Assembly (NCBI GenBank): GCA_903830985.1
Contig: CAIKVZ010000264.1
Span: 1 to 64,000, forward strand
From: an uncultured beta proteobacterium
GTDB taxonomy: Bacteria; Pseudomonadota; Gammaproteobacteria; Burkholderiales; Burkholderiaceae_C
DNA length: 64,000 nucleotides
Direction of reading: 5' to 3'
Shown: positions 55,240 to 64,000 of the stretch, in pieces
Layout of the letters: every line of letters starts with the position of its first letter
Position numbering within the stretch: position 1 is the first letter of the stretch
Notes under the pieces: generated by a model
What the model was told of the DNA's origin: nothing
The model's input: only the letters and a program-made list of their open reading frames with translations
The model's database searches: none
Position numbers and translations under genes: made by a program

Positions 55240-56124
55240 TCAGGCGCTGGCCAGCAGGTGTGCTTTGAAAATCGATGCAATGGGCGACAGCTTCTTGCCT
55301 TTCGGATGAACAATGTGCCAATGCGAGTCAATGGGGAATCCCGCCACGTTCAAAACTGCGACCCCATGCGCTCTGGCATTGCCCTGCAAGGCGTGGCGGG
55401 AGATGACGGAAATGCCCAGCCCGGCGGCCACTGATTCCTTGATGGCCTCATTGCTGCCGAGTTCCAGCCGCAGGTCCGGACGGAACTTCAACTTTTTGAA
55501 GCAGTTGTCCACCGCCATGCGTGTGCCTGAACCCTGTTCCCGCAGAATGAAGCGCTGCCCCGCGAGATCGGCCAGAGACAGCGACTTCTTTCTTGTCAGC
55601 GGGTTGGCGCTGGCGCAGATGGGCACCAGAGGGTTGGCCATAAAGACCTCGTCCACCAGGTCCATGTCCATGGGCGGAGTGGACATCACGTACATGTCGT
55701 CCAGATTGTTGCGCAGGCGAGCCACCACACCATCGCGGTTCAGGACTTCCAGCGACACGTCAATCTGCGGATAGCGCTGGCAAAAGCTGCCCAACAGACG
55801 CGGCACAAAGTATTTGGCGGTGCTCACCAGGGCGACGCGCAACTTGCCGCGCGTATAGCCCTTGAGCGCGTCCACCCGCTGCTCAAAGCTGTCCCATTCG
55901 CCAGCGATGGCGCGCGCTGTGCGCGCCAGTTCGGCTCCCGTCTCGGTCAGGTACACCTTGCGGGCCACCACTTCGTACAGCGGCAGACCGATGGTGTCGG
56001 CGACGTCCTTCAATTGCATGGAAGCCGTGGGCTGGGTCACATGCATCACGCGTGCGGCGGCGCTCACGCTTCCTGTTTCAGCCAGTGCCAGCACCAGACG
56101 AAGTTGGCGGAAAGAAATGTTCAT
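55240..56124 (-). CDS. LysR family regulator, CbbR/CmpR-like
   Basis: 294-residue regulator. N-terminal HTH FRQLRLVLALAETGSVSAAARVMHVTQPTASMQLKDV and a periplasmic-binding-like effector domain (ARKVYLTETG, REQGSGTRMAVDNCF, AIKESVAAGLGISVISRHAL). The effector domain resembles CbbR-type regulators of carbon fixation. It is divergent from the SbtA-type transporter over 84 nt that include an imperfect palindrome (ATAAATCGATTAT) as a possible operator. Confidence 0.92.
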   Translation of the reverse strand: MNISFRQLRLVLALAETGSVSAAARVMHVTQPTASMQLKDVADTIGLPLYEVVARKVYLTETGAELARTARAIAGEWDSFEQRVDALKGYTRGKLRVALVSTAKYFVPRLLGSFCQRYPQIDVSLEVLNRDGVVARLRNNLDDMYVMSTPPMDMDLVDEVFMANPLVPICASANPLTRKKSLSLADLAGQRFILREQGSGTRMAVDNCFKKLKFRPDLRLELGSNEAIKESVAAGLGISVISRHALQGNARAHGVAVLNVAGFPIDSHWHIVHPKGKKLSPIASIFKAHLLASA

Positions 56125-56208
56125 AGGTTTTCATCTATGGTGAGGTCTTGATAAATCGATTATGCAAGATGGCTGTGATTGCCTAGCATCGGTGCAAAGG
56201 AAACACCC

Positions 56209-57225
56209 ATGCAAAACCTGCTCGACCCCGCCATACTTTTTTTCCTCTTTGGGGCGCTCGCTGGAGCCGTCAAATCGAACCTGGAGATCCCTGCGCCGAT
56301 CTCGCGCTTTCTGGCGCTGTACCTGTTGATGGCCCTGGGCCTGAAGGGCGGATTTGCGCTGGCCCATTCCGGGCTCACCGCTCAGGTGGCCAGCAGCCTG
56401 GGCTGCGCCGTCTTGCTGGCCGTGCTGGTGCCCCTGCTTGGCTACAGGCTGTTGCGCCGGGTTTTGTTTGACTTTGATGCTGTGGCGGTGGCCGCAACCT
56501 ACGGGTCCGTCAGCGCCGTGACCTTTGTGACGGCGGTGCAGACGCTGGAGAATCAGCAGATGGCGTTTGGCGGGTACATGGCGGCTGCCATGGCCTTGAT
56601 GGAGTCACCGGCCATCATTCTTGCCGTGGTGGCCGCCAACGCCTTGCGGCAGCGCCAGTCGGTTGCGCTGACCGTGGGCAACGGCGGTGGCGCCGCCTTG
56701 GTCGCGATGGCGCCAGTCCCCAGAAACCCCGGCGCAGCGATCGGCAAAATTCTGCACGAGTCCTTTACCGACGGTGCGCAATTGCTGCTGCTGGGCGCCA
56801 TGCTGATCGGCATCCTCAGCGGCGATTCCGGCAAGGCGGCGATGCAGCCTTTTTCGGGCGACATCTTCAAAGGCATGCTGGCGTTCTTCCTGCTGGACAT
56901 GGGGCTGTTGACCGCGCGCAGCTTGCCGCAGGTCAGGGGCAAATCGCCGTGGCTGGTCGCCTATGCGGTGGTCGGTCCGCTGGCGCATGCCAGCCTGGCG
57001 CTGGGCCTTTGCACCCTGTTTGACATTCCCGCGGGCGACGCCATCCTGCTCATGGTGCTGGCCGCCAGTGCCTCGTACATCGCCGTCCCTGCCGTGCTGC
57101 GACACGCCATTCCCGAGGCGAGTCCATCGCTCTATTTCGGCCTGTCACTGGGCATTACCTTTCCCTTGAACATCCTCTTCGGCATACCGCTGTACACCCA
57201 TGTTGCCAGGGCGGTGCTCGGGTGA
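56209..57225 (+). CDS. SbtA-type sodium-dependent bicarbonate transporter (DUF897)
   Basis: 338-residue membrane protein with about ten helices. PAILFFLFGALAGAVKSNLEIPAPISRFLALYLLMALGLKGG is the SbtA/DUF897 opening, and YGSVSAVTFVTAVQ, GYMAAAMALMESPAII, and ASASYIAVPAVLRHAIPEASPSLYFGLSLGITFPLN match the substrate-binding and C-terminal repeats. Likely takes up bicarbonate. Start ATG 56209 with AAAGG upstream. Regulated by the divergent LysR gene (inference). No carbon-fixation genes are in the window. Confidence 0.92.
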   Translation: MQNLLDPAILFFLFGALAGAVKSNLEIPAPISRFLALYLLMALGLKGGFALAHSGLTAQVASSLGCAVLLAVLVPLLGYRLLRRVLFDFDAVAVAATYGSVSAVTFVTAVQTLENQQMAFGGYMAAAMALMESPAIILAVVAANALRQRQSVALTVGNGGGAALVAMAPVPRNPGAAIGKILHESFTDGAQLLLLGAMLIGILSGDSGKAAMQPFSGDIFKGMLAFFLLDMGLLTARSLPQVRGKSPWLVAYAVVGPLAHASLALGLCTLFDIPAGDAILLMVLAASASYIAVPAVLRHAIPEASPSLYFGLSLGITFPLNILFGIPLYTHVARAVLG

Positions 57226-57332
57226 TGGGATGCAGCAGGCTACCTTCGTGCGAGCCCCAGCCGTTACCCGCCGGTCGCCGGCGCAGCCGCCCCTGAGGTT
57301 GGGCCGCGCCCTGACGGAGACTGGCCCGATGT

Positions 57333-58364
57333 TCAGCCGTTCTTGATGCGGCTTACCAGCGCCTGGGTGAACTCCGCCGTGCCCGACTTTCCGCCCAGGT
57401 CGCCGGTGCGGATGTTGTCCAGGTTCAGCGTATCGGATATGCCCTGGCGCAAGCGCGTGGCCAGATCGGGCAGCTTGCAGTGGTCCAGCATCATCGCGGC
57501 GGCCAGCATCAGGGCGATCGGGTTGGCGATGCCCTTGCCTGCGATGTCGGGCGCCGAGCCGTGCACGGCCTCGAAGATGGCCGCGTCGGCGCCGATGTTG
57601 GCGCCCGGCGTCATGCCCAGGCCACCGACCAGTCCGGCCACCAGATCGGACAGGATGTCGCCGAACAGATTCGTCGTGACCAGCACGTCGAATTGCCAGG
57701 GGTTGAGCACCAGTTTCATGGCGCAGGCGTCGATGATCACGGTGTCGAGGATGAATTTCCCCTTGTACTTGCGTTCGTACAACTCCAGTCCGGTCTCCAG
57801 GAAGATGCCGGTCAGCGCCTTCATGATGTTGGCCTTGTGCACGATCGTCACCTTCTTGCGCCCGGTGTTCACGGCGTGCTCGAATGCGTACTCCAGCAAA
57901 CGCCGGCTGCCGGCGCGGGTGTTGATGCCGGTGGCCATGGCCACGGCGTGCGGGTCGTCGTCGATCTGCACGTAGTGCTCGTGGCCGATGTACAGGCCTT
58001 CGAGGTTTTCGCGCACCACCACCAGGTCGATCTTGTCGAAGCGCCCGCCCGGAATCAGCGTGCGCGCCGGACGCAGGTTCGCGTACAGCTTGAACTCCTC
58101 TCGCAGGCGCACGTTGGAGCTGCGGTAGCCGCCGCCCGAAGGCGTCTCCAGCGGACCCTTGAGCGCCAGGCGCGTGCGCCGGATGCTGTCCAGCGTGGCG
58201 GCTGGCAGCGGGTCGCCACAGGCCTCGACGCCGCCCAGTCCTGCGATCTGGCGGTCCCAGACGAAGGGCGCCTGCAGCGCGTCCAGCGCGGCCAGGGTCG
58301 CGTCAATGATTTCCGGGCCGATGCCGTCACCCGGGATCAGGGTGGCGGGAATGGAGTTCAACAT
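57333..58364 (-). CDS. Isocitrate dehydrogenase-like (NAD-type) enzyme
   Basis: 343-residue member of the isocitrate/isopropylmalate dehydrogenase family. PATLIPGDGIGPEIIDATL, SNVRLREEFKLYANLRPAR, VVRENLEGLYIGHEHYV, TIVHKANIMK and TNLFGDILSDLVAGLVGGLG are typical, with GSAPDIAGKGIANP in the cofactor loop. The ANLRPAR and RENLEGLY forms favour isocitrate over isopropylmalate; other hydroxyacids remain possible. Start ATG 58364 has GAGAGG upstream. Confidence 0.88.
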   Translation of the reverse strand: MLNSIPATLIPGDGIGPEIIDATLAALDALQAPFVWDRQIAGLGGVEACGDPLPAATLDSIRRTRLALKGPLETPSGGGYRSSNVRLREEFKLYANLRPARTLIPGGRFDKIDLVVVRENLEGLYIGHEHYVQIDDDPHAVAMATGINTRAGSRRLLEYAFEHAVNTGRKKVTIVHKANIMKALTGIFLETGLELYERKYKGKFILDTVIIDACAMKLVLNPWQFDVLVTTNLFGDILSDLVAGLVGGLGMTPGANIGADAAIFEAVHGSAPDIAGKGIANPIALMLAAAMMLDHCKLPDLATRLRQGISDTLNLDNIRTGDLGGKSGTAEFTQALVSRIKNG

Positions 58365-58538
58365 GTTCAGACCTCTCAAAAAAGTTGCAGCGCTGCGGTT
58401 TTTCCCGCAGTGCCCAGTCTAAGGTCTGAATCAGACGGTGTTGCGCTTTTTGCTTGACCTGCATCAGACGCCGACACGGCCATCGGCGAGCCGGTCGAGC
58501 AGCGCCGCATTGCGTGCAAAATAAACACCCCTGGCCCT

Positions 58539-58737
58539 CCCCCATCGGGTTTGACGTCACGGCCGAGGAGCTCGCCCAGGCGCAGGCCCTGCTGACACGC
58601 CATCTGCCGGTTGACGCCCATGCCCGCCCGGGGCGCACTTTTGTCGCGGGGGCGCAGAACCTGTCGGGGCTGGTCTGGGTGTACGCCAAGCTCGGAACTT
58701 TTGAAGAACGCACCATTGCCGACATGCACGCAGGCAT
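58539..58737 (+). pseudogene. Possible gene remnant on the strand opposite the CPBP gene
   Basis: An open frame encodes IGFDVTAEELAQAQALLTRH, then RPGRTFVAGAQNLSGLVWVYAKLGTFEERTIADMH, with a protein-like composition and GC-rich third positions like real genes nearby. No good start or stop context belongs to it; after about 58737 it reads as the shadow of the CPBP gene. Family not recognised. It may be a broken gene, or the opposite strand may be the real one. Confidence 0.35.
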
Positions 58738-59432
58738 GTCGCGCGGGCCGGCGCCGGTGCGCGGCTGAGCACGAACAAGGCCAGCAGCGACAGCGGCAGC
58801 GCCCAGAATCTGACCAGTGTCATGGGCAGCAGCGCGGGCAGGGCGAAGAGTGCGTCGTAAGCGGTGTGCAGCAACACCACCGCCAGCATGCTGCCGGATC
58901 TCGCGTACACCAGACCCAGCACCCCACCTGAAAGAAAGATATTGGCGTAGGACGACAGCGAGTCTTCGACCACGCCGACGTGCCAGGCGGTGAACAGCAG
59001 GCTGCTTGCGAGCAGTCCAACGCGAAAACCGAACCTCTTCTGCAGCAGGTTCTGGAGAATGCCTCGAAACAGGAATTCCTCCTTGATGCCCACCGGCAGG
59101 CTGGTGACAGCAAAGAGCAGTGACGTGGCCAGCGGGACGGCGGGCCGTTCAAGCAGCAGCGGCACGGTCATGAACAGTAGCATTGCGCCAAGCAGCGCAG
59201 GCCGGCGCAGTGCCGAGGGCTGGGGTTCCCGCGAAAGTAGCTGCGGCTTGAGCAGCCGCCAGAAGAGCAGGGCTGTGGCGCAGCGCAGCGCTGTGCGAAA
59301 CAACTCCACACCCAGTGGCGAGTCGGCAAAAAAATGCAGCGACAGCCGGGTCGCGACCATGAATGTCAGCTCGGCGAGCGCGACAATGACCAGCGGCTTG
59401 AGCAGTCCCGCCGAGGTTTGCCGGTTCAACAA
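58557..59432 (-). CDS. CPBP family intramembrane protease
   Basis: 291-residue predicted membrane protease (CAAX/Abi type). Motifs: GIKEEFLFRGILQNLL (EExxxR), LFTAWHVG, and LHTAYDALF in six or more helices. The start is TTG at 59432; no ATG is available upstream in frame. The last 65 or so residues (after LLALFVLSRAPAPARA) are Arg/Pro/Cys-rich and unlike the family, and they lie opposite a protein-like frame, so the true gene end may have been replaced by junction DNA. Confidence 0.82.
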   Translation of the reverse strand: MLNRQTSAGLLKPLVIVALAELTFMVATRLSLHFFADSPLGVELFRTALRCATALLFWRLLKPQLLSREPQPSALRRPALLGAMLLFMTVPLLLERPAVPLATSLLFAVTSLPVGIKEEFLFRGILQNLLQKRFGFRVGLLASSLLFTAWHVGVVEDSLSSYANIFLSGGVLGLVYARSGSMLAVVLLHTAYDALFALPALLPMTLVRFWALPLSLLALFVLSRAPAPARATCLRACRQWCVLQKFRAWRTPRPAPTGSAPPRQKCAPGGHGRQPADGVSAGPAPGRAPRP

Positions 59433-59523
59433 CTGCGCTCGCCAGGGATGATGAATTTTGTCATCGGGCCATCCTATGCGCCAGCCTTGGATTTGACCAT
59501 GACCCCAAGGGGCAAGGCGGGGA

Positions 59524-61731
59524 CTATTTTCGGCCTGGCGTCGGGGCTTCTACCAACTGCAGCACCTGATCGGCGTCGCTGCGCAGTTGTCCGGCGATAT
59601 CCCCCGCCAGATCCAGACGCCGCAGCAGCCAGGGACTGAGGTCGCTGTCAAACGGGTCGTTCAGTTCAATCGCTTCAACCGCACCGGGTCGGTTTGATGC
59701 CACCGCAGTGGTGTGAGCCTGCATCAGCGTGGTCCCGATGGTCTGCGCGGCCTGCTGCATTGGCGTGCGGATCTGCTGCAGCGTCAGGGCACCGCGCCGG
59801 CGCAGCAGCATGGTCTTGACGGTGGTGAGTTGCGCCAGCAACTGGTAGCTGCGCGCCAACAGGCGCCCCAGCGGCTCCAGTGGCGGACGCACGGCGCGCG
59901 GCTCCGAGAGCGAGCGTTGCGTGGCCTGCACCAGCGCCGACAGGCTGTCGTAGGCCTCCCGCCGCGCCAATCGCCATTGCAGTTCGGGTTCGTTGTCCAC
60001 GGCCTGCAGTTGCCCCAGACCGAGGGCGACGCGCGCATGGCGCGCCTGCGCTGCCAGGCTGCGCCGCACCAGCGCGGGAATCTGCTGGCGTTCCCAGGAC
60101 GGCAAGACATAGCTGAAGGCCCAGGCAATGGCCACGCCGAGCAGGGTGTCGGCGAGGCGCTCGACCACTTCGAAGCCCGGGCTGACGCCCGCGTTGAGCA
60201 TGTGCGCCTGCAGCAGGCCGAGCACGGTGGCGGCCACGGCGGTGATCAGGTAGCGCCGCACGGCAAAAGCATGGGCCACGGCCTGCGACAGCGTGACCAG
60301 CACCAGCAGCACCAGCGGCGGAGCCTGCAGCGCGAGCAAGGCGCCGGCCAGCACACAGCCCACCGCAGTGCCGGCCACGCGGTGGTTGCGACGTTCCAGG
60401 GTCTGCGCCAGGCTGCCGCGCAGCACCACCACGATGGTCAGCAGGATCCAATAGTCGTGCGTGCCCCATGGCAGAGCCAGGCCGATGGCGTAAGCCGTGC
60501 CTATGGCCAGCGCCGCGCGGATCGCGTGGCGCAGCGGCGGCGCGTCCCAGCGCCACATGGCGATGAAGGGTTGCCAGGACCAAGCCGTGGGGCTGACAAA
60601 CAAGCCCCAGTGCGTGCGCACCAGTTCGATGTCGGGCAGGGCTTCGCCTCGGCCCAGGGCAACCAGCCGCAGGGTTTCGTCGTCGAGGTGGCCCACGCGG
60701 TGCGCCAGACCCATTGCCAGCATCCCCGGTGACGGTCCTTCGCCGGCGCTTTGCGGCGCAGCATCGGCCCACTGCAGGCTGGCCAGACGCGAGCTGTGAT
60801 TTTCAAAAACTGGTGGCACGCGCCCGCGCAACAGCGCATCGGCCAGGCGCTCGATCTGGTCGGCCAGGCCGTCCACCACCTCGCTCAGGGCGCCAAGGAC
60901 CGGCGCATGGCCGGCCTGCGACTTGAGCGTGTCCAGGTCGAGCTCGCAGATCAGCAGATGGTCGCGCATCTCCAGCACCGCCATCAGCATCCCGGCGAGC
61001 TGCTGGCGCCGCGGCGTGCGCGGCGACTCCAGCAAAATGTCGCGTGCGGTCTGCAACTGATCGGCCAGCGCCGCCTGCTGTTGCAGCAATTGGCCGATGA
61101 GGGGTGCCGGCGCATCCGCTGCAGCGTCGCCTGGTGCAAATTGCCGCGCCTGGGTGCGCATCAACCGGGCCAGCGAGAACAGGCTGTCGGCCAGCATTTG
61201 CACGCGGTAGCGGGCGTTCAGCGCGGCGTTGGCCAGCGTGGCCCAGACCAGGTAGGCGCCGGAGCCCAGGGCAAAGTAGCCGCACGTGGACAGCGTGGTG
61301 GCACCGTCTTGGTGATTCGGCACGGCCATGGAGAAGACCATGGAAAACATCACCGAGATCGCAATCGGCAGTCCGCGCTTGCCCCAGGCCGCCGCCAAAA
61401 AAGCCAGGAAACTCGCCGGCACCAGCAGCAGGCCCAGCGCGATGGGAGAAGCGTGCAGCACCTGCACGGCGAAGAACAACGGCAGGCCGAGCAACGCGGC
61501 GGGCAGCAGTTGCCAGAACTTGCCACGTTGCGGCGCCGGCTGATCGGGCGGGATGCAGACCACCACGCCGACCGACGCGGCGGCTGCGGCAAAGGCGCCG
61601 AACAGCAGATGGATGCTGCCCGAAATCAGCAGCAGCCCCAGCGCCGCCGACAGTCCGTTGGCGACGTAGTGGCTCAGTGCGATGCGCAGTGCCGCCTGTT
61701 GATGGGCGACCGAAAATCTAGCTATTGGCAT
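59524..61731 (-). CDS. FUSC family inner-membrane exporter (YccS-like)
   Basis: 735-residue protein with two clusters of membrane helices (about 20-165 and 385-545), each followed by a cytoplasmic helical domain. [40 protein letters not shown] is the FUSC signature. Relatives export aromatic acids or are of unknown role. Start ATG 61731 is inside the end of the upstream kinase gene (14 bp overlap), so the two are probably co-expressed. Confidence 0.9.
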   Translation of the reverse strand: MPIARFSVAHQQAALRIALSHYVANGLSAALGLLLISGSIHLLFGAFAAAAASVGVVVCIPPDQPAPQRGKFWQLLPAALLGLPLFFAVQVLHASPIALGLLLVPASFLAFLAAAWGKRGLPIAISVMFSMVFSMAVPNHQDGATTLSTCGYFALGSGAYLVWATLANAALNARYRVQMLADSLFSLARLMRTQARQFAPGDAAADAPAPLIGQLLQQQAALADQLQTARDILLESPRTPRRQQLAGMLMAVLEMRDHLLICELDLDTLKSQAGHAPVLGALSEVVDGLADQIERLADALLRGRVPPVFENHSSRLASLQWADAAPQSAGEGPSPGMLAMGLAHRVGHLDDETLRLVALGRGEALPDIELVRTHWGLFVSPTAWSWQPFIAMWRWDAPPLRHAIRAALAIGTAYAIGLALPWGTHDYWILLTIVVVLRGSLAQTLERRNHRVAGTAVGCVLAGALLALQAPPLVLLVLVTLSQAVAHAFAVRRYLITAVAATVLGLLQAHMLNAGVSPGFEVVERLADTLLGVAIAWAFSYVLPSWERQQIPALVRRSLAAQARHARVALGLGQLQAVDNEPELQWRLARREAYDSLSALVQATQRSLSEPRAVRPPLEPLGRLLARSYQLLAQLTTVKTMLLRRRGALTLQQIRTPMQQAAQTIGTTLMQAHTTAVASNRPGAVEAIELNDPFDSDLSPWLLRRLDLAGDIAGQLRSDADQVLQLVEAPTPGRK

Positions 61732-63700
61732 GTGGCTGCAGGGGTTGCGCAAACCGCAGCAGCAGCGCCACCAGATCGTTGACATTGAAGGGTTTGCCGA
61801 GGTGCTCGTTCATGCCGGCGTCCAGGCATTTCTGGCGGTCCGACGCCATGGCGTTGGCTGTCATGGCGATGATCGGCAGGTGCGTGAGCTTGAGTTCGTG
61901 GCGGATGTGGCGTGTCGCCTCCAGCCCGTCCATCACCGGCATTTGCATGTCCATCAGCACCACATCAAAGCCCTCGGGCGCGGCCTGCAGTGCGTCGACT
62001 GCCTCCTGTCCATTCACTGCCAGCAGCACGCTCGCACCCTGGCGCGCCAACAACTTTTGCGCCACCATCTGGTTGATCGGGTTGTCCTCGACCAGCAGCA
62101 CGCGTAACCCGGCAAGTGGGACTGCAGCGGCTTCGTTGGCGGGAGCCGCCAGCCTGCTGAGATCGGTCGTCGCCAGCTGCGCCGGCAAGGGCAGATGCAG
62201 GTCAAAGTGGAACCTGCTGCCGGCCCCGAGCTGACTGCTCACGTGGAGCTCGGAACCCATCAAAGCCAGCAGGCTCTTGCTGATCGCCAGGCCCAAACCG
62301 GTGCCACCAAAGCGGCGCGTGGTGGACGCTTCGGCCTGCGAGAAACCCTCGAACACCCGGGCCTGCTGCGCGGGCGACATGCCGATCCCCGAATCAACCA
62401 CCTCGCAGGCCAGCACCACGTCGTGCCCGGTTCGATGCCGCTGCTGCACGTGGATCCGGACCTCGCCCTGGGCGGTGAACTTGAGGGCATTGCCGCCGAG
62501 GTTGATCAGCACCTGTTTGATGCGGCCTGCGTCCCCCAGGACACGCTCAGGCACGTTCGGGTCCAGGTCGATGCGCAGCGCGACCGGCTTGTCGCCCAGA
62601 TTGCCCGAAAGCACGGTGTGCAGTTCCCGGATCAATTGCTGGAACTCGAAGGGCTCGATGTCGAGTTCCATTTTGCCAGCTTCAACTTTGGAGAAGTCCA
62701 GGATGTCGTTCAGGATGCCAAGGAGCGAGCTGGCCGCGCCCTCGGTTTTTTCGGTGTAGATGCGCTGTTCGGCGTTCAGGTGGGTTCCCTTGAGCAAACT
62801 CAGCATGCCGAGGATGCCGTTCATGGGCGTACGGATTTCGTGACTCATGTTGGCCAGGAACTGACTCTTGGCCAGGTTGGCGGCCTCTGCCGCGTCCCGG
62901 GCGCGCTGGGTCTCGATGCCGTGCTGTTCGCGCTCCTGCACCAAATCAACGAGCCTCGTCGTGAGGCTGCCGATGTCGGTGCTGTCGGGCGCGGCGCCCG
63001 ACGCCGAAGACGGGCGCAATTGCGCCAGCAACAGGTGCAGGGAGTTCAGCGTGTTGTCACGCGTGAGCAGCGTGGCCGACAGCTGCCGGTACAGCACCAG
63101 GCCCAAACCCAGGCTCAGCAGCACCAGCAATGCGCCCAACAGCAGGATCTGCGCCTTGGAGCGTTCGATAGCCGAGTTCTCCGCGGCCATGGCTGTGGCA
63201 TGCAGCCTGTCAACCCTGGCGCTCAGCCGTTCGAGTTGCTGGACGATCACTTCGGTCTGGTGGTCAAAGCCGTCGGCTGACTTCATGATCCCATTTCCGG
63301 CTGCGCGCGAGGACTTGTAGGCGCTCAGCATTTGCAGTCCGGTGCCGTAAAGCCGGTTCAGTCCGGTCGACAGAACTGCGACGTCTGCTTCAAGCTCCTT
63401 GTCCAGCGCCGCAATCTGCTTGAGCAGTTGCTGCGCGCGCTGGAGCGAATCGCTTGCGTCGGAAATCCCGTCGTCTGCACCCGTGGCTGAGGAATCGGTC
63501 AGATACTGTTGCACCTGAACGGTTTCGTAGCGCGCCTGTGCCAGACTGTTCACCAGGCGTTCCGTGACCTGATGTTCAAAGTCATTGTCGGCGCGAATCT
63601 CGCGCAATCCACCGAGCGTGACGAACAGGATCAGGATGACCAGCGCGACGCTGAAGACGACGTAGCCGAGCAGCAGTGATTTGAGGCGGTGCGAGCTCAT
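61718..63700 (-). CDS. Hybrid sensor histidine kinase (HisKA-HATPase-REC)
   Basis: 660-residue sensor. N-terminal helix (about 8-30), a four-helix-bundle-like periplasmic region (about 32-185), second helix (about 185-208), HisKA with His287 in [19 protein letters not shown], HATPase ([22 protein letters not shown]), and a receiver with Asp584 in [17 protein letters not shown]. No HPt domain, so a separate phosphotransfer partner is needed. Its 3' end overlaps the FUSC gene by 14 bp. Confidence 0.93.
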   Translation of the reverse strand: MSSHRLKSLLLGYVVFSVALVILILFVTLGGLREIRADNDFEHQVTERLVNSLAQARYETVQVQQYLTDSSATGADDGISDASDSLQRAQQLLKQIAALDKELEADVAVLSTGLNRLYGTGLQMLSAYKSSRAAGNGIMKSADGFDHQTEVIVQQLERLSARVDRLHATAMAAENSAIERSKAQILLLGALLVLLSLGLGLVLYRQLSATLLTRDNTLNSLHLLLAQLRPSSASGAAPDSTDIGSLTTRLVDLVQEREQHGIETQRARDAAEAANLAKSQFLANMSHEIRTPMNGILGMLSLLKGTHLNAEQRIYTEKTEGAASSLLGILNDILDFSKVEAGKMELDIEPFEFQQLIRELHTVLSGNLGDKPVALRIDLDPNVPERVLGDAGRIKQVLINLGGNALKFTAQGEVRIHVQQRHRTGHDVVLACEVVDSGIGMSPAQQARVFEGFSQAEASTTRRFGGTGLGLAISKSLLALMGSELHVSSQLGAGSRFHFDLHLPLPAQLATTDLSRLAAPANEAAAVPLAGLRVLLVEDNPINQMVAQKLLARQGASVLLAVNGQEAVDALQAAPEGFDVVLMDMQMPVMDGLEATRHIRHELKLTHLPIIAMTANAMASDRQKCLDAGMNEHLGKPFNVNDLVALLLRFAQPLQPHANS

Positions 63701-63932
63701 TCGATGGTGTCTGACGCTGGCGTCAAGGTTTTCTCTGAAAGTGCGTTGGAGTCGCGGGACTGCGGCATTGTGGCAGCCGATTCATTTTGCCGGAAACGCA
63801 GTGCAGGCGCTTCGTGCCGGCAGCGACGTCCAACACTGATCTGCGCCAAGGCTTTGCCTTTTGGCGTAATCGATTATTTCGGTGGGGGGTGTGGCGACTG
63901 GGCCTGTTGGCGCTGCAGTGATCTGGGTTGAT

Positions 63933-63959
63933 CCCGGGTGCATCGTCGATGCACCCGGG
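63933..63959. terminator. 13-bp perfect hairpin beside tRNA-Gly
   Basis: CCCGGGTGCATCG (63933-63945) and its exact complement (63947-63959) are separated by one nt. It lies 7 nt beyond the tRNA 3' end on the minus strand, so it is a probable tRNA terminator, although no T-tract follows. It could also be a binding palindrome. Confidence 0.55.
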
Positions 63960-63966
63960 GAGAACC

Positions 63967-64000
63967 TGGAGCGGGAAAAGAGGCTCGAACTCTCGACCTA
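63967..64000 (-). tRNA. tRNA-Gly, 3' part only
   Basis: Read on the minus strand the last 34 nt give a T arm (GAGAG-TTCGAGC-CTCTT), the 3' acceptor strand TTCCCGC, discriminator T and CCA. This fits bacterial tRNA-Gly with a GCGGGAA 5' acceptor strand and U73. The anticodon is outside the window; GCC is likely from the overall match (inference). Confidence 0.88.

Overview
The window is a GC-rich chromosomal segment of a betaproteobacterium, most likely Burkholderiales/Comamonadaceae. This rests on the family types (T. ferrooxidans-type GshA, KdpD/KdpE, DUF493-LipB-LipA, BamE-DapB, LeuS-LptE-HolA-ProA, HPF-PtsN-HprK) and on codon use; the genus cannot be fixed by reading alone. No phage, insertion sequence or CRISPR array was seen.

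Layout. 1-4.5 kb: end of a kdp potassium-uptake operon (kdpB 3' end, kdpC, kdpDE). 4.5-9.4 kb: gshB, a GNAT gene, the K+ transporter kup and gshA, so potassium and glutathione functions sit together. 9.5-15.1 kb: leuS-lptE-holA-proA operon. 15.3-16.6 kb: MazEF-type toxin-antitoxin pair and an AlaX-type editing protein. 16.7-21.6 kb: bamE-dapB-exbB-exbD, fur, and hpf / ptsN-hprK. 21.8-26.7 kb: purU, a VOC protein, MarC, a D-amino-acid-type aminotransferase, DUF493, lipB and lipA. 26.7-33.7 kb: a large SWIM-SNF2 helicase, a diguanylate cyclase, a small monooxygenase-like protein and a SulP transporter.

The accessory part starts near 33.9 kb. A three-gene cassette occurs twice: a two-TM coiled-coil protein, a 30-46 aa membrane microprotein whose start overlaps the upstream stop as ATGA, and a TAXI-type periplasmic binding protein. 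Copy 1 (33933-35873, +) is followed by DUF898 and M48 protease genes. Copy 2 (49334-51259, -) lies next to an orphan DctP-type binding protein and a DctS/DctR-like two-component system. No TRAP permease is present for any of these binding proteins. The dctP/dctS intergenic region holds three tandem TGTGG-N4-CCACA palindromes. This cassette is the best candidate for an undescribed system.

Between the two copies lie a nested inverted-repeat element (38.2-38.6 kb), a Cache histidine kinase with a LuxR-type regulator and a receiver lacking its phospho-acceptor Asp, and a c-di-GMP-I (GEMM) riboswitch ahead of a DUF1566 lipoprotein. After these come an SDR, a DTW protein (TapT-type), a GNAT, a low-molecular-weight phosphatase, a DUF1648-like protein, an epoxide-hydrolase-like protein and an acyl-CoA ligase. 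55-64 kb: a LysR regulator divergent from an SbtA-type bicarbonate transporter, an isocitrate-dehydrogenase-like gene, a CPBP protease over a possible gene remnant, an FUSC exporter overlapping a hybrid histidine kinase, and the 3' end of a tRNA-Gly.
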